From: Alphaproteobacteria bacterium
GTDB lineage: Bacteria > Pseudomonadota > Alphaproteobacteria > UBA9219
NCBI GenBank assembly: GCA_028690155.1
Contig: JAQVBU010000001.1
Location: 124,001-188,000, forward strand
Direction of reading: 5' to 3'
Length of the DNA stretch: 64,000 nt
A program made the position numbers and the translations under genes. The notes below the pieces were generated by a model, which did not search any database, was not told where the DNA came from, and was given only the letters and a program-made list of their open reading frames with translations. Positions 18,269-27,705 of this stretch are shown piece after piece (position 1 is the stretch's first letter; every line of letters starts with the position of its first letter).

Positions 18269-18856
18269 ATGACCCAAGAATCCTCCCCCATGAGCCTGAT
18301 GGACGCAATTTACACACGCCGTGCGATCCGCGACTATACGCAGGACGTTCCCGATCGCGCGACGGTTCAGGCCCTTTTGGATGCGGCGGTGCATGCGCCG
18401 ACCGCGCTTCATCAAGAGTTGTGGGCTTTTACCGTTATTCAGGACAAGGCCCTTTTGCAGACGATTTCGGACCGCGCCATCGCGCATACGCGCGAGTCCA
18501 AGAAGGACGCGACGGATGCGGTGTCTCGAAAGATTCTCGACTACGTTAATACGCCGGGATTCAACATGTTCTATAACGCGCCGACGTTGATTGCGATCGG
18601 CACAACCCGGGCGGATGCGATGGGAACCGCCGATTGTTGGCTGGCGGCCGAGAACCTGATGTTGGCCGCGCGCGCGAGGGGTTTGGGCTCGTGCGTGATC
18701 GGCATGGCGATTGTGGAGCTGAACCATCCCGAAACAAAAGAGCTTTTGGGCATCCCCCCCGATGTGACGGTTCTTGCGCCGCTTATTGTCGGAACGCCGG
18801 CGTCCGAGCCGTCGGTTGGGATGCGCAAGCCGCCTTCGATTGTATCGTGGAAATAG
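18269..18856 (+). CDS. Nitroreductase-family FMN oxidoreductase
   Basis: A 195-residue nitroreductase-fold protein. The N-terminal YTRRAIRDYTQDVPD binds FMN phosphate and the C-terminal part has AARARGLGSCVIG, a typical flavin-proximal loop, and a terminal RKPPSIVSWK. These enzymes reduce nitroaromatics, quinones or related compounds with NAD(P)H; the substrate is not predictable. ATG 18269 is decided by a near-perfect SD (AAAGGAGG) 6 bases upstream. It lies between a sirtuin and an MFS transporter on the same strand (9 bases to the next gene), perhaps one transcript. Confidence 0.85.
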   Translation: MTQESSPMSLMDAIYTRRAIRDYTQDVPDRATVQALLDAAVHAPTALHQELWAFTVIQDKALLQTISDRAIAHTRESKKDATDAVSRKILDYVNTPGFNMFYNAPTLIAIGTTRADAMGTADCWLAAENLMLAARARGLGSCVIGMAIVELNHPETKELLGIPPDVTVLAPLIVGTPASEPSVGMRKPPSIVSWK

Positions 18857-18865
18857 GCCACCACG

Positions 18866-20068
18866 ATGGCCCCGGAAAAAGAAGCGGGCGCGCGGGCCCT
18901 GCCTAAAGCCATCTGGGCGTTGGGGGGCGTCAGTTTGCTGATGGACGTTTCGTCCGAGCTTGTGCACAGCCTTCTCCCTGTCTTTATGGTGTCCGTCCTT
19001 GGCGCGTCCACGCTTTCTTTGGGCCTTTTAGAAGGCTTTGCCGAAGGCACGGCCGCATTGTCCAAAATGTTTTCAGGGGTTATCAGCGATTGGCTGGGGA
19101 AAAGGAAAGCCTTGGCCGTATTGGGCTACGGCCTTTCGGCGTTGACGAAACCTCTCTTTCCCTTGGCCCAGACGATCGATTGGGTTTTTACGGCGCGGAT
19201 TTTGGATCGCGTGGGCAAGGGCATACGCGGCGCGCCGCGCGACGCTTTGATCGGAGATCTCGCGCCCAGCCACTTGCGCGGCGCGGCTTACGGTTTGCGC
19301 CAGTCTTTGGATACCGTGGGCGCTTTTCTCGGCCCCGGCTTGGCGATTGCGCTGATGTTTCTTTTTTCCGATGACATCCGCGCTGTGTATTGGTTTGCGG
19401 TGATCCCGGCTGTTCTGTGTGTTGCGCTTTTGATTTGGGGCGTTCAGGAACCGGATCGAAAAAAGGACGGAAAGGCGGCAAAATTTGCCATCAATCGGAA
19501 AGAGCTGGCCAATCTCAGCGGCGCGTACTGGTGCGTCGTGCTCGTGGGCAGCGTCTTGACTTTGGCGCGCTTCAGCGAAGCGTTTCTCATCTTGCGCGCG
19601 CAAAGTGTCGGGTTGCCTGTCGCTTGGCTCCCGGCGGTCATGGTGGTGATGAGCCTTGTTTATGCGCTTGCCGCTTATCCCGCAGGCCTTCTGTCGGACC
19701 GCATGGATCGTCGCTTTATCTTGATGATCGGGACGGCCGTGTTGATTGTGGCCGATGTCGCCTTGGCGTTGGCGGGCACCATCGGGACGGCCTTGCTGGG
19801 CGTGGCGCTGTGGGGGCTTCATATGGGGTTGTCGCAAGGACTTTTGGTAACTCTTATCGCCGATACCACCCCGCCAACATGGCGCGGCACGGCGTTCGGG
19901 CTGTTTAATTTTGTCAGCGGGTTCGTGTTGCTGGCGGCAAGCGCCTTGGCCGGGTTTTTGTGGGACATCAGCGGGCCTGCCGCGACGTTTTTTGCAGGCG
20001 CGGGCATCACGGCTCTGGCGTTTGTCGGCCTTGTTTTGCTGTGTCGAAAAAAAACCGCCAAGGCTTGA
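18866..20068 (+). CDS. Major facilitator superfamily transporter
   Basis: A 400-residue, 12-helix inner-membrane transporter. The cytoplasmic loop between helices 2 and 3 has the MFS motif (GVISDWLGKRKALAVLGY), repeated in degenerate form between helices 8 and 9 (GLLSDRMDRRFIL). The segment DRVGKGIRGAPRDALIGD, then RGAAYGLRQSLDTVGAFLGP, marks a well-conserved MFS subgroup of Proteobacteria without an assigned substrate. It starts 9 bases after the nitroreductase. Its stop lies inside the bidirectional terminator at 20,050-20,084. Confidence 0.88.
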   Translation: MAPEKEAGARALPKAIWALGGVSLLMDVSSELVHSLLPVFMVSVLGASTLSLGLLEGFAEGTAALSKMFSGVISDWLGKRKALAVLGYGLSALTKPLFPLAQTIDWVFTARILDRVGKGIRGAPRDALIGDLAPSHLRGAAYGLRQSLDTVGAFLGPGLAIALMFLFSDDIRAVYWFAVIPAVLCVALLIWGVQEPDRKKDGKAAKFAINRKELANLSGAYWCVVLVGSVLTLARFSEAFLILRAQSVGLPVAWLPAVMVVMSLVYALAAYPAGLLSDRMDRRFILMIGTAVLIVADVALALAGTIGTALLGVALWGLHMGLSQGLLVTLIADTTPPTWRGTAFGLFNFVSGFVLLAASALAGFLWDISGPAATFFAGAGITALAFVGLVLLCRKKTAKA

Positions 20069-20084
20069 TGCCCTGACGGTTTTT
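20050..20084. terminator. Bidirectional terminator between convergent MFS and EncFtn genes
   Basis: AAAAACCG and CGGTTTTT form an 8-bp stem whose arms provide U-runs on both strands. It lies at the convergence of the MFS gene and the ferritin-like gene and includes the MFS stop codon. Confidence 0.7.
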
Positions 20085-20104
20085 AGTGAGGTCGGCTCAA
20101 CGCG

Positions 20105-20383
20105 TTAGTCGTGGTTGAACGCTTTGTCCGTAAAAACCCACTCCTTGGCTTTTTTGGCCAACTCCGGATCATGGCGACGCAGCCATTCGAAAAGCATGGC
20201 GGCGTGTTCTTTTTCTTCGTCGCGGTTGTGAATCAGAAGGGCTTTCAGGTCCTTGTCCGAGACGACATCGGCGCGCTGATTATAGAGGTCGATGGCTTCC
20301 AGCTCCTCTCTCAGAGAGTCGATGGCGCGGTGAAGATCGCGCGTTTGGGCGCTGAGGTTCGAGTCGTTTTCTTGATAGGGCAT
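20105..20383 (-). CDS. Encapsulated-ferritin-like (EncFtn) protein without visible encapsulin partner
   Basis: A 92-residue protein strongly resembling EncFtn, the ferroxidase packaged in encapsulin in Rhodospirillum rubrum. Two helices carry HRAIDSLREELEAIDLYNQR and HNRDEEKEHAAMLFEWLRR; Glu57 and His60 match the family's metal-binding Glu62/His65, with further Glu in helix 1. The Trp of the R. rubrum 'DWYDQR' is Leu here. The C-terminus (FTDKAFNHD) lacks the usual encapsulin-targeting tail. The start at ATG 20383 has an AAAGGAG site. No shell gene lies nearby, so it may act free as an iron-oxidising ring or be loaded into a distant shell. Confidence 0.8.
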   Translation of the reverse strand: MPYQENDSNLSAQTRDLHRAIDSLREELEAIDLYNQRADVVSDKDLKALLIHNRDEEKEHAAMLFEWLRRHDPELAKKAKEWVFTDKAFNHD

Positions 20384-20460
20384 AACGTCTCCTTTCAAAC
20401 GAGATCGTAGGACAACTACTGTGCCACGCTGCGCACGCGTGCGCAAGGACGGCCTTGAAA

Positions 20461-20578
20461 CGGCCTAGAGCCTTTTCCAAATAGGCCCGCGCTTTTTTCG
20501 CGGGCGGAAAAGGCCCTAGCTTTTTGATTTGCCGAGCCGATTCACGCGAACGGGTGTCGTCGGAAGACGACGCCCGTA
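20461..20578. repeat. Intergenic hairpin repeat, copy B
   Basis: Lies in the gap between tolB and the ferritin gene. It forms a nested hairpin: GCCTTTTCC / GGAAAAGGC outside and GCCCGCG / CGCGGGC inside. Then come CCCTAGCTTTTTGATT and GAGCCGATTCACGCGA, followed by a second small hairpin (GTCGTCGGAAGACGAC). The sequence is shared piecewise with copies A and C. Confidence 0.65.
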
Positions 20579-20590
20579 TTGCGAGGGCGT

Positions 20591-21919
20591 CTAGGGAAGA
20601 AGCGGCGACCACGCCGGATCAGAGGCGTCGGTTGGCGTGGGGATTTCGCGTTCGTTATAGCCCGTAAGGTCGATGGAATAAAGCTTGGGCCGAGACCCGT
20701 CGCGCGAAGGCTTTTCCTTGAAATACATCAAAACGCGACCGTTGGGCGCCCATGTGGGGCCTTCGGCGTGCCAGGCCTCGACGAGCTGGCGTTCACCGCT
20801 TCCGTCCGGGCGCATGACGCCGATATAAAATTTCCCACCATGCATTTTTGTAAAGGCGATCAAATCGCCGCGAGGCGACCAAACGGGCGTTCCATAATTG
20901 CCGTTGCCGAAGCTTACGCGATGCACGTTGGATCCGTCTTTATTCATGACGTAAATCTGCTGTGAGCCGCCTCGATCGGATTCGAACGTGATGCGTTCCC
21001 CATCCGGGGCGAAGCACGGCGCGGAATTGATGGCTGTGCTGCGCGTCAGTTTGCGAATGCGGTGCGTCTTAAGGTCCATCGTATAGATGTTGGAGGCGCC
21101 GCCTTCGGACAGAGAGAAAATGACACTGTTGCCGTCGGGAGCAAAGCGCGGCGCGAACGTCATGTGGTCGAAGTCGCCCAAAACCGTCTGGGCACCGGTG
21201 TCAATGTTGAACAGATAGACGCGCGGCCGATTGTTATAGTAGGCCATATAGGTGATTTTCTGCATCGTCGGCGAAAAGCGCGGCGTTAACACGATGGCGC
21301 GGCCGTCGGACAGAACGCGGTTGTTTTCGCCGTCTTGATCCATGATGGCAAGGCGTTTCATGCGATTGGTCGAAGGACCTGTTTCGGCGATATAAACAAT
21401 GCGTGTGTCGAAATAACCGTCTTCGCCCGTGATGCGTTTATAGATGGCGTCGGCGACGATGTGTGCGACGCGTCGCCAATTCGAGGGGACGGAAAAATAG
21501 GCGAGCCCGGTCATTTGCTGTTCAGCAAAAACGTCCCACAAGCGGAACTCGACCTTAAGCCGTCCGTCCGATTGGGCCTCGACCTTCCCGACAACCAGCG
21601 CTTGGGCGTTCAGAACGCGCCAATCGGCAAAGCGTGGCTGAACCATAAGCGAGGGGGTTTGGGCGACGAAAGATTTTGGATCGAGAGTCGAAAAAAGCCC
21701 GGAACGGGTAAGATCCTTGGCGACGACCTCGGCCATTTTCTCCCCGGCCTCGACTTCGGCGGGCGTTTTGCCGAAAAAGGCGGGGATGGCAAGGGGAATG
21801 GGTTCAACAACCCCGCGCGTGATGTCGATACGCACGTCGGCTTTGGCGGGATTTGACAGAAGCAGGGCCAGGCCGAGAAAGGAGAGAACACGAAGACGAT
21901 GAAAGAGCGAAGGAGTCAT
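20591..21919 (-). CDS. tolB: Tol-Pal system beta-propeller protein TolB
   Basis: A 442-residue periplasmic protein with a signal peptide ending near NPAKA|D. An N-terminal domain (about residues 30-165, [15 protein letters not shown]) is followed by a six-bladed PD40/WD40-like propeller with repeats such as [55 protein letters not shown] and [14 protein letters not shown]. It links TolA to the Pal lipoprotein in outer-membrane constriction. The ATG overlaps the tolA stop by 4 bases. pal is expected downstream but is not the next gene: the strand is followed by repeat B and the ferritin gene. Confidence 0.96.
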   Translation of the reverse strand: MTPSLFHRLRVLSFLGLALLLSNPAKADVRIDITRGVVEPIPLAIPAFFGKTPAEVEAGEKMAEVVAKDLTRSGLFSTLDPKSFVAQTPSLMVQPRFADWRVLNAQALVVGKVEAQSDGRLKVEFRLWDVFAEQQMTGLAYFSVPSNWRRVAHIVADAIYKRITGEDGYFDTRIVYIAETGPSTNRMKRLAIMDQDGENNRVLSDGRAIVLTPRFSPTMQKITYMAYYNNRPRVYLFNIDTGAQTVLGDFDHMTFAPRFAPDGNSVIFSLSEGGASNIYTMDLKTHRIRKLTRSTAINSAPCFAPDGERITFESDRGGSQQIYVMNKDGSNVHRVSFGNGNYGTPVWSPRGDLIAFTKMHGGKFYIGVMRPDGSGERQLVEAWHAEGPTWAPNGRVLMYFKEKPSRDGSRPKLYSIDLTGYNEREIPTPTDASDPAWSPLLP

Positions 21920-22743
21920 AACATATCCCTTGGGTCAAAAACGAAATTGATGCGTTTCCATTGTTGGTATTTTTCCGGCGCGAGTTCAAGAGGACTGCAC
22001 TTTGGGTTGCGTAGGGCGCGGACCGCGGCATCGGCGGCGGCGCGGAAGAAAGAATCGCTGGCATAACGCAGCTTGTCAACGATCTCTGTTTCGGCGACCG
22101 TACGGTCGGGGTTAACTGAAATAATCACTTCAACCACAAGGTCTTCGGCGTCGCGGGCCCCGATGGGCGGATTCCAGCACTGTTCGATTTGGCGGCGCAA
22201 GGCGTCCTCTTCCGTGATGCTCAGACGGTTCGAGAGCGCCTGATCGAGGGGGGCGAGGTCGTCGGCATTGGCCTCGGCGTCCGATTCCGCTTCCGCTTTT
22301 TCCGCAGGGGGCATGGCAGCCTTCATTTTGGCGACGTTTTTCAGAACGCTTCCCAGAAGGTCTCGTTGGGGGGCTTGCTCTTTGGCGGGGGCTTGTTTTT
22401 TGGGGGCCTTGGCCATATCGGGCGGGGCTAGGGATTCGGCCTGAACAGGCTCCTTCGGTGGCGGCGGTTTGGGAACAGGGACGGGCTCGGCGGCCTGTTT
22501 TTCCACAGGCTTTTCTTTGGGTGGGGGCGGCGCCTTTTGGGGCGGTGCTTTCTCGGCGCGTGTGTTGGTGATTTCGGCAATCGTGACAATATCAATCGGG
22601 ATCGCCGTTCGATGCGGGGGAAGGGGCGGAATTATATGCGGCAACCCAAAATACAGGAACGCAAACAGCGCGATATGCATTCCCGCCGACACGGTAAGGC
22701 CTCCTTTCAGGCTTTTATCGTTGACGGTGGGGACGTATTTCAT
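21916..22743 (-). CDS. tolA: Tol-Pal system protein TolA
   Basis: A 275-residue bridge from inner to outer membrane. One N-terminal TM helix (about residues 15-38), then a Pro/Lys/Glu-rich extended stretch (residues 65-140), then a C-terminal TonB-like domain with [18 protein letters not shown] and a conserved second Cys (NPKCSPLEL). The C-terminal domain contacts TolB. Overlaps tolR and tolB by 4 bases each (ATGA), a tight operon. Confidence 0.93.
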   Translation of the reverse strand: MKYVPTVNDKSLKGGLTVSAGMHIALFAFLYFGLPHIIPPLPPHRTAIPIDIVTIAEITNTRAEKAPPQKAPPPPKEKPVEKQAAEPVPVPKPPPPKEPVQAESLAPPDMAKAPKKQAPAKEQAPQRDLLGSVLKNVAKMKAAMPPAEKAEAESDAEANADDLAPLDQALSNRLSITEEDALRRQIEQCWNPPIGARDAEDLVVEVIISVNPDRTVAETEIVDKLRYASDSFFRAAADAAVRALRNPKCSPLELAPEKYQQWKRINFVFDPRDML

Positions 22744-23207
22744 GGTTTTTTCGTGTCGCCTGGGCCGGAGTCTTGGGGAAGTTCGGCAACAAGGGCGACC
22801 TTGGTAAAACCCGCCTCATTGATCGCGCCCATCACTTCCATGATGCGGCCATAGGCAAGGGCCTTGTCGCCGCGTACGAAAATGCGCACATCGGGATTAG
22901 CGCCCGAAACAGCCCGAAGTTTTGCGGCGAGCCTCGAAAACGGCACGGTCTTGTCTTGAAGATAAATACGGCCATCTTCTCTAACCGTGACGATCAAAGG
23001 GTCCTTATCCTGGTTGACGGTGCGCGCTTGCGTTTCGGGCAAGTCGACGGGCACGGCTACGGTCAGCATGGGCGCCGTGACCATGAAGACGACCAAAAGC
23101 ACGAGCATCACGTCGACAAAAGGCGTTACGTTGATGTCGGAAACGGGGCGACGACTGCGTCGGCCATAACGCTTTGTGTCGCCGCTGAAGCTCATGAGTG
23201 GCGCCAT
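22740..23207 (-). CDS. tolR: Tol-Pal system protein TolR (ExbD/TolR family)
   Basis: A 155-residue protein with the SDINVTPFVDVMLVLLVVFMV segment: the TM helix bears the conserved proton-path Asp. The periplasmic part (IFVRGDKALAYGRIMEVM) is typical. With TolQ it forms the proton-driven motor energising TolA. ATG 23207 has an AGGAA site and overlaps tolQ by 16 bases; ATG 23195 would give an exact ATGA overlap but lacks a ribosome site. Confidence 0.95.
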   Translation of the reverse strand: MAPLMSFSGDTKRYGRRSRRPVSDINVTPFVDVMLVLLVVFMVTAPMLTVAVPVDLPETQARTVNQDKDPLIVTVREDGRIYLQDKTVPFSRLAAKLRAVSGANPDVRIFVRGDKALAYGRIMEVMGAINEAGFTKVALVAELPQDSGPGDTKKP

Positions 23208-23962
23208 GGCGAACGTTCCTCCACGGGCCGCGTGTCCTCGAGCTTGCGGGACAGAGTGGCCATGAAATCGTTGGCAAAGTTGTCAAGGCGCGCGGCATAG
23301 CGCCCAATCTCGGTCGAAAATTTGTTGTAAGCGGTTGTTGCCGGGATGGCGGCGACAAGGCCGACGGCGGTGGCCAGCAGCGCTTCGGCGATACCCGGGG
23401 CGACGACCGCAAGGCTCGTGTTTTGGGCCTGCGCGATGCCGATAAAGCTGTGCATGATGCCCCACACCGTGCCGAACAGGCCGATGAAAGGAGCGACCGA
23501 ACCGACCGAGGCCAAAAAGGTCATCCACGTTTCGACCATAGCCATTTCGCGCCCGATCGTAACTTGCAGCACGCGGTCGATACGCGCCATGACGGTGGCG
23601 CGTCCGGCATGACTTGATAACGATTCTTTTTCAAGGGCCGCGCGCCATTCTTTCATCCCCGCGACGAACAAGGCTTGCATCGGATCGGCGGGACGTTTGA
23701 TTTTTTCGTAAAGGGCGTCCATGGATCCGATGGTCCAAAACCGCTCTTCAAACGATTCGGCCTTTCTTTTCAAACGGCGGATCTTTCCGATTTTGTCGAA
23801 AATGATGGCCCACGTCAGAATGGAAATCATCAAAAGAAAGACGATGACTCCCTTGCCGATAAGATCGGCATGGCCGAACAGGCCAAGAAGAGACATGTCG
23901 TTAGAAGAAACAGAGCCGGCCAGAGCAAGCGCATGAACCGAGGCGACGGGAGAAGCATCCAT
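23192..23962 (-). CDS. tolQ: Tol-Pal system protein TolQ (MotA/TolQ/ExbB family)
   Basis: A 256-residue, three-helix inner-membrane motor subunit. TM1 is near residues 33-53 (GVIVFLLMISILTWAIIF). The long cytoplasmic loop precedes TM2/TM3, which carry VGSVAPFIGLFGTVWGIMHSF and GIAEALLATAVGLVAAIPATTAYN, the strongest family signatures. It is first of tolQRAB, after ybgC (41-base gap). The N-terminal extension before MSLLGLFG is slightly long, and an internal Met at codon 23 is a possible start. Confidence 0.96.
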   Translation of the reverse strand: MDASPVASVHALALAGSVSSNDMSLLGLFGHADLIGKGVIVFLLMISILTWAIIFDKIGKIRRLKRKAESFEERFWTIGSMDALYEKIKRPADPMQALFVAGMKEWRAALEKESLSSHAGRATVMARIDRVLQVTIGREMAMVETWMTFLASVGSVAPFIGLFGTVWGIMHSFIGIAQAQNTSLAVVAPGIAEALLATAVGLVAAIPATTAYNKFSTEIGRYAARLDNFANDFMATLSRKLEDTRPVEERSPWRHS

Positions 23963-24003
23963 AAGCGATCACGGGGCTTGGGGTTAAAAGGAAAAAGGAC
24001 GAA

Positions 24004-24420
24004 TCACTTTGTACCAAAAATCTGGCGTAAAGAGGGCGGAATCCGCACGGCTCGAGACGACAACGCGTTGACGGCGACGATTTGGACGTTGGCTTCAACT
24101 AAAACGTCGTCGCCGCGCCGGACGATTTGGCGCATGGTGAAGGAGCTGTTTTTATCCTCGACGACGGTTGTCTCGATGACAAGAAGATCGTCGAGTCGCG
24201 CTGGAGCCTTATAGTCAACCGAAACCCGGCGTACCGCGAGGAAAAGATTGTCTTTTTCGCGCAAGAGTTGGTGATCGAACCCTGCGGCGCGTAAAAATTC
24301 GGATCGGGCGCGCTCGGTAAACCGTAAGTAATTGGCGTAATAGACAATTCCGGCGGCATCGGTGTCTTCATAATAAACCCGAACCTGAAAGCGGTGGGGT
24401 AAAAGCGGGGACTCAGTCAT
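24004..24420 (-). CDS. ybgC: Tol-Pal-associated acyl-CoA thioesterase
   Basis: A 138-residue hot-dog-fold thioesterase. The catalytic YYEDTDAAGIVYYANYLRFTERARSE motif is intact, including the Asp nucleophile position. Family knowledge places YbgC at the inner face of the membrane acting on acyl-CoA or acyl-ACP, with genetic linkage to tolQRAB. Here it is immediately upstream of tolQ on the same strand and 24 bases after ruvB. Confidence 0.95.
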   Translation of the reverse strand: MTESPLLPHRFQVRVYYEDTDAAGIVYYANYLRFTERARSEFLRAAGFDHQLLREKDNLFLAVRRVSVDYKAPARLDDLLVIETTVVEDKNSSFTMRQIVRRGDDVLVEANVQIVAVNALSSRAVRIPPSLRQIFGTK

Positions 24421-24444
24421 TGAAAGAAAGCCTTTTTAATCGTC

Positions 24445-25497
24445 TTAATCATCGAGAAGATCGGGCTCTGGCCGATGGGCTGGGGCCTCAAGACCGATAT
24501 GCCGATAACCGGCATTCGTCAACATACGACCTCGTTGCGTGCGTTGAAGCAGCCCCTGTTGGATAAGATAAGGTTCAATAATTTCTTCCAAAACATCGCG
24601 TTGCTCGGCCAAGGCGGCGCCCAGCGTTTCGACGCCCACGGGGCCGCCGCCGTAATGGTCGGCAATCATACGAAGATATTTGCGATCCATGGCGTCAAAG
24701 CCCAATCGATCGACGTCAAGGCGCAAAAGCGCCTGATCGGCGGCTTTGGCATCAATGACTTTATGTCCGGCAACGACAGCAAAATCGCGAACGCGCCGTA
24801 GAAGTCTTCCGGCCACGCGAGGCGTTCCCCGCGCGCGCCGCGCAATTTCGGCCGCGCCATCTTCGGTAAGAGGCATTGAAAGCTTGGTCGCCGCGCGAAG
24901 CACGATGCTCTGAAGCTCTGCGGGCGCGTAGAACTGAAGGCGCAAGGGGATGCCAAAACGTTCGCGTAAAGGCCGGGTAATCAAGCCGCTGCGCGTTGTG
25001 GCACCGATCAGGGTAAACGGAGGAAGGTCGATCCGAACCGATCGCGCCGCAGGGCCTTCGCCGATCATCAGATCAAGCTGAAAATCCTCCATGGCTGGAT
25101 ACAAGATTTCCTCGACCTGTGGGCTTAAGCGGTGGATTTCATCGATGAAAAGTACGTCGAGAGGCTGAATGTTGGTCAAAAGCGCGGCCAAATCTCCGGC
25201 ACGAACGATCACGGGGCCCGACGTGCTGTGGAAATTGACCCCCATCTCATGCGCAATAATATGCGCCAAAGTCGTTTTGCCGAGCCCTGGGGGCCCAAAA
25301 AGAAGGGTATGGTCCAAAGCTTGCCCGCGTTTTTTCGCGGCGGCGATAAAAACCTTCAGGTTTTCGCGGAGGTCTTTTTGTCCCGTAAAATCGTCCAAGA
25401 ACATCGGGCGCAACGAGGTATCCGGCCGCTCGCTGGCCAAGGGCGCGGGATCAATCAGACGGTCGGGCTGGCGTTCAGGCGCTTGAGGCGTTGTCAT
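24445..25497 (-). CDS. ruvB: Holliday junction branch-migration helicase RuvB
   Basis: A 350-residue AAA+ motor. [12 protein letters not shown], Walker [15 protein letters not shown], Walker [13 protein letters not shown], sensor [21 protein letters not shown] and the C-terminal winged helix ([19 protein letters not shown]) are all complete. ATG 25497 overlaps the ruvA stop by 4 bases. Confidence 0.98.
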   Translation of the reverse strand: MTTPQAPERQPDRLIDPAPLASERPDTSLRPMFLDDFTGQKDLRENLKVFIAAAKKRGQALDHTLLFGPPGLGKTTLAHIIAHEMGVNFHSTSGPVIVRAGDLAALLTNIQPLDVLFIDEIHRLSPQVEEILYPAMEDFQLDLMIGEGPAARSVRIDLPPFTLIGATTRSGLITRPLRERFGIPLRLQFYAPAELQSIVLRAATKLSMPLTEDGAAEIARRARGTPRVAGRLLRRVRDFAVVAGHKVIDAKAADQALLRLDVDRLGFDAMDRKYLRMIADHYGGGPVGVETLGAALAEQRDVLEEIIEPYLIQQGLLQRTQRGRMLTNAGYRHIGLEAPAHRPEPDLLDD

Positions 25498-26102
25498 GCG
25501 GCATTGTCCTTGCTAAGTCCCTGAAGACTGGCGCGAAGCAGCGCATCAAGGCTCAAGGAGGGATCGCGCTGATAAAGAGCGGAAACAGTGGCAAAAGCCT
25601 CGACCCGCCTGTAGCCAAGATGCAGCAACGCTGACACGGCATCCCCGACGATCGAGGGTGATGGGCCGGCTTGAGTCTGGAGCGCCGTGGTGGGCGCAAG
25701 CGCCGGCCCTTTGTCCTTAAGTTCGGTTACGATGCGCAAGGCTAACTTTGGCCCGACGCCGTCCGCTTGGGTCAAAACCGTTTTATCTTGCGCGGCGATA
25801 GCGCGGGCCAACGCGTCGAGGGGAACAACGCTTAAAATTGCCAGCGCAACGCGGGCCCCTACGCCTTGGACGGTGGTCAGCAAACGAAACCACGCCTGCT
25901 CTTCGGAATCGATAAAGCCGTAGAGGTTGATCGCATCTTCGCGGACGAAGGTTTCGATAAGAAGCCGGGCGGCCTCGCCTTGGCTGCCCAGACGGCGCAA
26001 CGTCCGCGCTGAAGCGGTCACGACATACCCGACGCCGCCGACATCGAGCACAATACGTCCGTCGTCGATGCTGTCGAGGATGCCAGAGAGTTTGCCGATC
26101 AT
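25494..26102 (-). CDS. ruvA: Holliday junction DNA-binding protein RuvA
   Basis: A 202-residue tetramer subunit that clamps Holliday junctions. It begins [28 protein letters not shown] (OB domain), then has helix-hairpin-helix elements ([15 protein letters not shown] and [19 protein letters not shown]), and ends with the RuvB-contacting domain ([17 protein letters not shown]). Standard length. Confidence 0.97.
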   Translation of the reverse strand: MIGKLSGILDSIDDGRIVLDVGGVGYVVTASARTLRRLGSQGEAARLLIETFVREDAINLYGFIDSEEQAWFRLLTTVQGVGARVALAILSVVPLDALARAIAAQDKTVLTQADGVGPKLALRIVTELKDKGPALAPTTALQTQAGPSPSIVGDAVSALLHLGYRRVEAFATVSALYQRDPSLSLDALLRASLQGLSKDNAA

Positions 26103-26159
26103 GGGAACCCAAACGAAAAAACGGCCAAGGTTCTCTCTTTGTACTCTTTTTTAGTGGGC

Positions 26160-26648
26160 TTAGGCAAGAGCGTGCCTATGATGCGCGTGGGTGATGGCAA
26201 CGGCCAAGGCGTCGGCGGCGTCGGGGCTCAAGGGCCCGGCTCCGGGAAGGAGGATTTTGACCATGGCCTGAATCTGGATTTTATCGGCGTGGCCCTGTCC
26301 GGTAACCGATTGTTTGATGCGGGTGGCGGCGTATTCGGCGACAGAAAGGCCTTTTTGAGCCAACGCCAAGATGGCGCAGCCGCGCGCTTGGCCAAGAAGA
26401 AGGGCGGAGCGCGCGTTTTTGTTGACGAAGGTTTCTTCGATCGCGGCTTCGTCGGGGGCATAGCGAACGACAATGTCGGCAAGGCCGTCGGCCAAGGCCA
26501 AAAGACGCAAAGGCATAGCCCAATCCGTCGCGGGATCGATGCGCCCGGCAGCGACGAACGACAGACGGTTTCCCTCTTTGGTGACAAGGCCCCAGCCGGT
26601 ATGGCGCAGGCCTGGATCGATGCCGAGAATGGTGCATGCAGTGGTCAT
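26160..26648 (-). CDS. ruvC: Crossover junction endodeoxyribonuclease RuvC
   Basis: A 162-residue resolvase. The acidic catalytic residues are visible: the first Asp in LGIDPGLRHTGWGL, the Glu in AAIEETFVNKNARSALLLGQARG, and the C-terminal DAADALAVAITHAHH. ATG 26648 is used because it gives the family N-terminus; an upstream frame extension of 24 codons overlaps truB and is unlikely. It is 57 bases upstream of ruvA. A separate RuvC-like protein in the prophage (46 kb) lacks these residues. Confidence 0.95.
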   Translation of the reverse strand: MTTACTILGIDPGLRHTGWGLVTKEGNRLSFVAAGRIDPATDWAMPLRLLALADGLADIVVRYAPDEAAIEETFVNKNARSALLLGQARGCAILALAQKGLSVAEYAATRIKQSVTGQGHADKIQIQAMVKILLPGAGPLSPDAADALAVAITHAHHRHALA

Positions 26649-26679
26649 GAACGCCAAGATGGCATAGAAAAAAGGGCGG

Positions 26680-27588
26680 TTAGAAGTGAAAACCGCGCAA
26701 CACGCGGAATTCTCCGGCAAAAGGCTCGATCAACGCGACGGGACTGCCTCCGTATTCAGCAAACACAACCGGGGCATCAAGAAGATCTTTATAATGGGGT
26801 TTTATCAGGATTTTTTGGCCTAATCTCAAAGAATGGGCCTCTTGAGGGGTCAAAGTAAGGGTTGGAATACCAGAAAGGCCGGCTTTTATAGGCAAAAGTA
26901 CGGCCGAATGGTCATTTTCGGCCTGTGAACGCTCCAAATCGTCCATCGAAACGGCTTGATCGAGCGAGAAAGAGGCTGCTTTTGTGCGCCGAAGCGCGCT
27001 TAAAAAACCATATGTTCCTAAATGCAGGGCCAAATCCCGCGCCAAGGCCCGGATATAGGTGCCTTTGCCGCAAGAGACGCAAAACGAGGCGCTGTTTTCA
27101 TTAGGAATATCAATAAGATCGAAGCTTTTGACCACAATCTCGCGGGGAGGAAGATCAACGGCTTCCCCCGAGCGAGCCCTTGTGTAAGCCCTTTCGCCTT
27201 GAATCTTGATGGCTGAAAAAGCGGGCGGTTTTTGCATAAGGGGCCCGACAAAGGCGGGCAGGGCCTGACGGATTTCTTCTTCTGTGGGACGGATGTCCGA
27301 GCGGGCGATAACATCGCCTTCGGCATCGTCGGTCGATCGAGCCTCGCCCCATTGAACCGTGAATGTGTATTCCTTGTCCCCACCCAAGACGTAGGGGATT
27401 AATTTGGTGGCTTCGCCGAAAGCAAGGGGCAGTACGCCGGTCGCCAGCGGGTCGAGCGTTCCACCATGGCCAACCTTCGTGCCGCCTAAAAAACGCCGCG
27501 CGCGCCCCAACGCTTGCGTCGAGGTAAGCCCAAGCGGTTTATCAAGAACGACCCATCCATGAACGCGAGTCTGTTTTGTCTTAGCCAT
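26680..27588 (-). CDS. truB: tRNA pseudouridine(55) synthase
   Basis: A 302-residue TruB. It shows GWVVLDKPLGLTSTQAL, the catalytic Asp in VGHGGTLDPLATGVLPLAFG, PPAFSAIKIQGERAY and GTYIRALARDLA, with a short C-terminal PUA-like part. It makes the T-loop pseudouridine of tRNAs. ATG 27588 (MAKTKQ) is preferred; ATG 27621 would add 11 residues. It is 31 bases upstream of the ruvC start. Confidence 0.96.
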   Translation of the reverse strand: MAKTKQTRVHGWVVLDKPLGLTSTQALGRARRFLGGTKVGHGGTLDPLATGVLPLAFGEATKLIPYVLGGDKEYTFTVQWGEARSTDDAEGDVIARSDIRPTEEEIRQALPAFVGPLMQKPPAFSAIKIQGERAYTRARSGEAVDLPPREIVVKSFDLIDIPNENSASFCVSCGKGTYIRALARDLALHLGTYGFLSALRRTKAASFSLDQAVSMDDLERSQAENDHSAVLLPIKAGLSGIPTLTLTPQEAHSLRLGQKILIKPHYKDLLDAPVVFAEYGGSPVALIEPFAGEFRVLRGFHF

Positions 27589-27705
27589 AAAAAGGTCTTT
27601 TAAGAGATGTTTTTTGGGCATCAATGCCCGTTTGTTGAGGGTTAATCAAGTCTTAAGAGGAAAAAAGCATCCTACATCGAAAAAAACAGGCCCAAAGGAA
27701 CCGTG

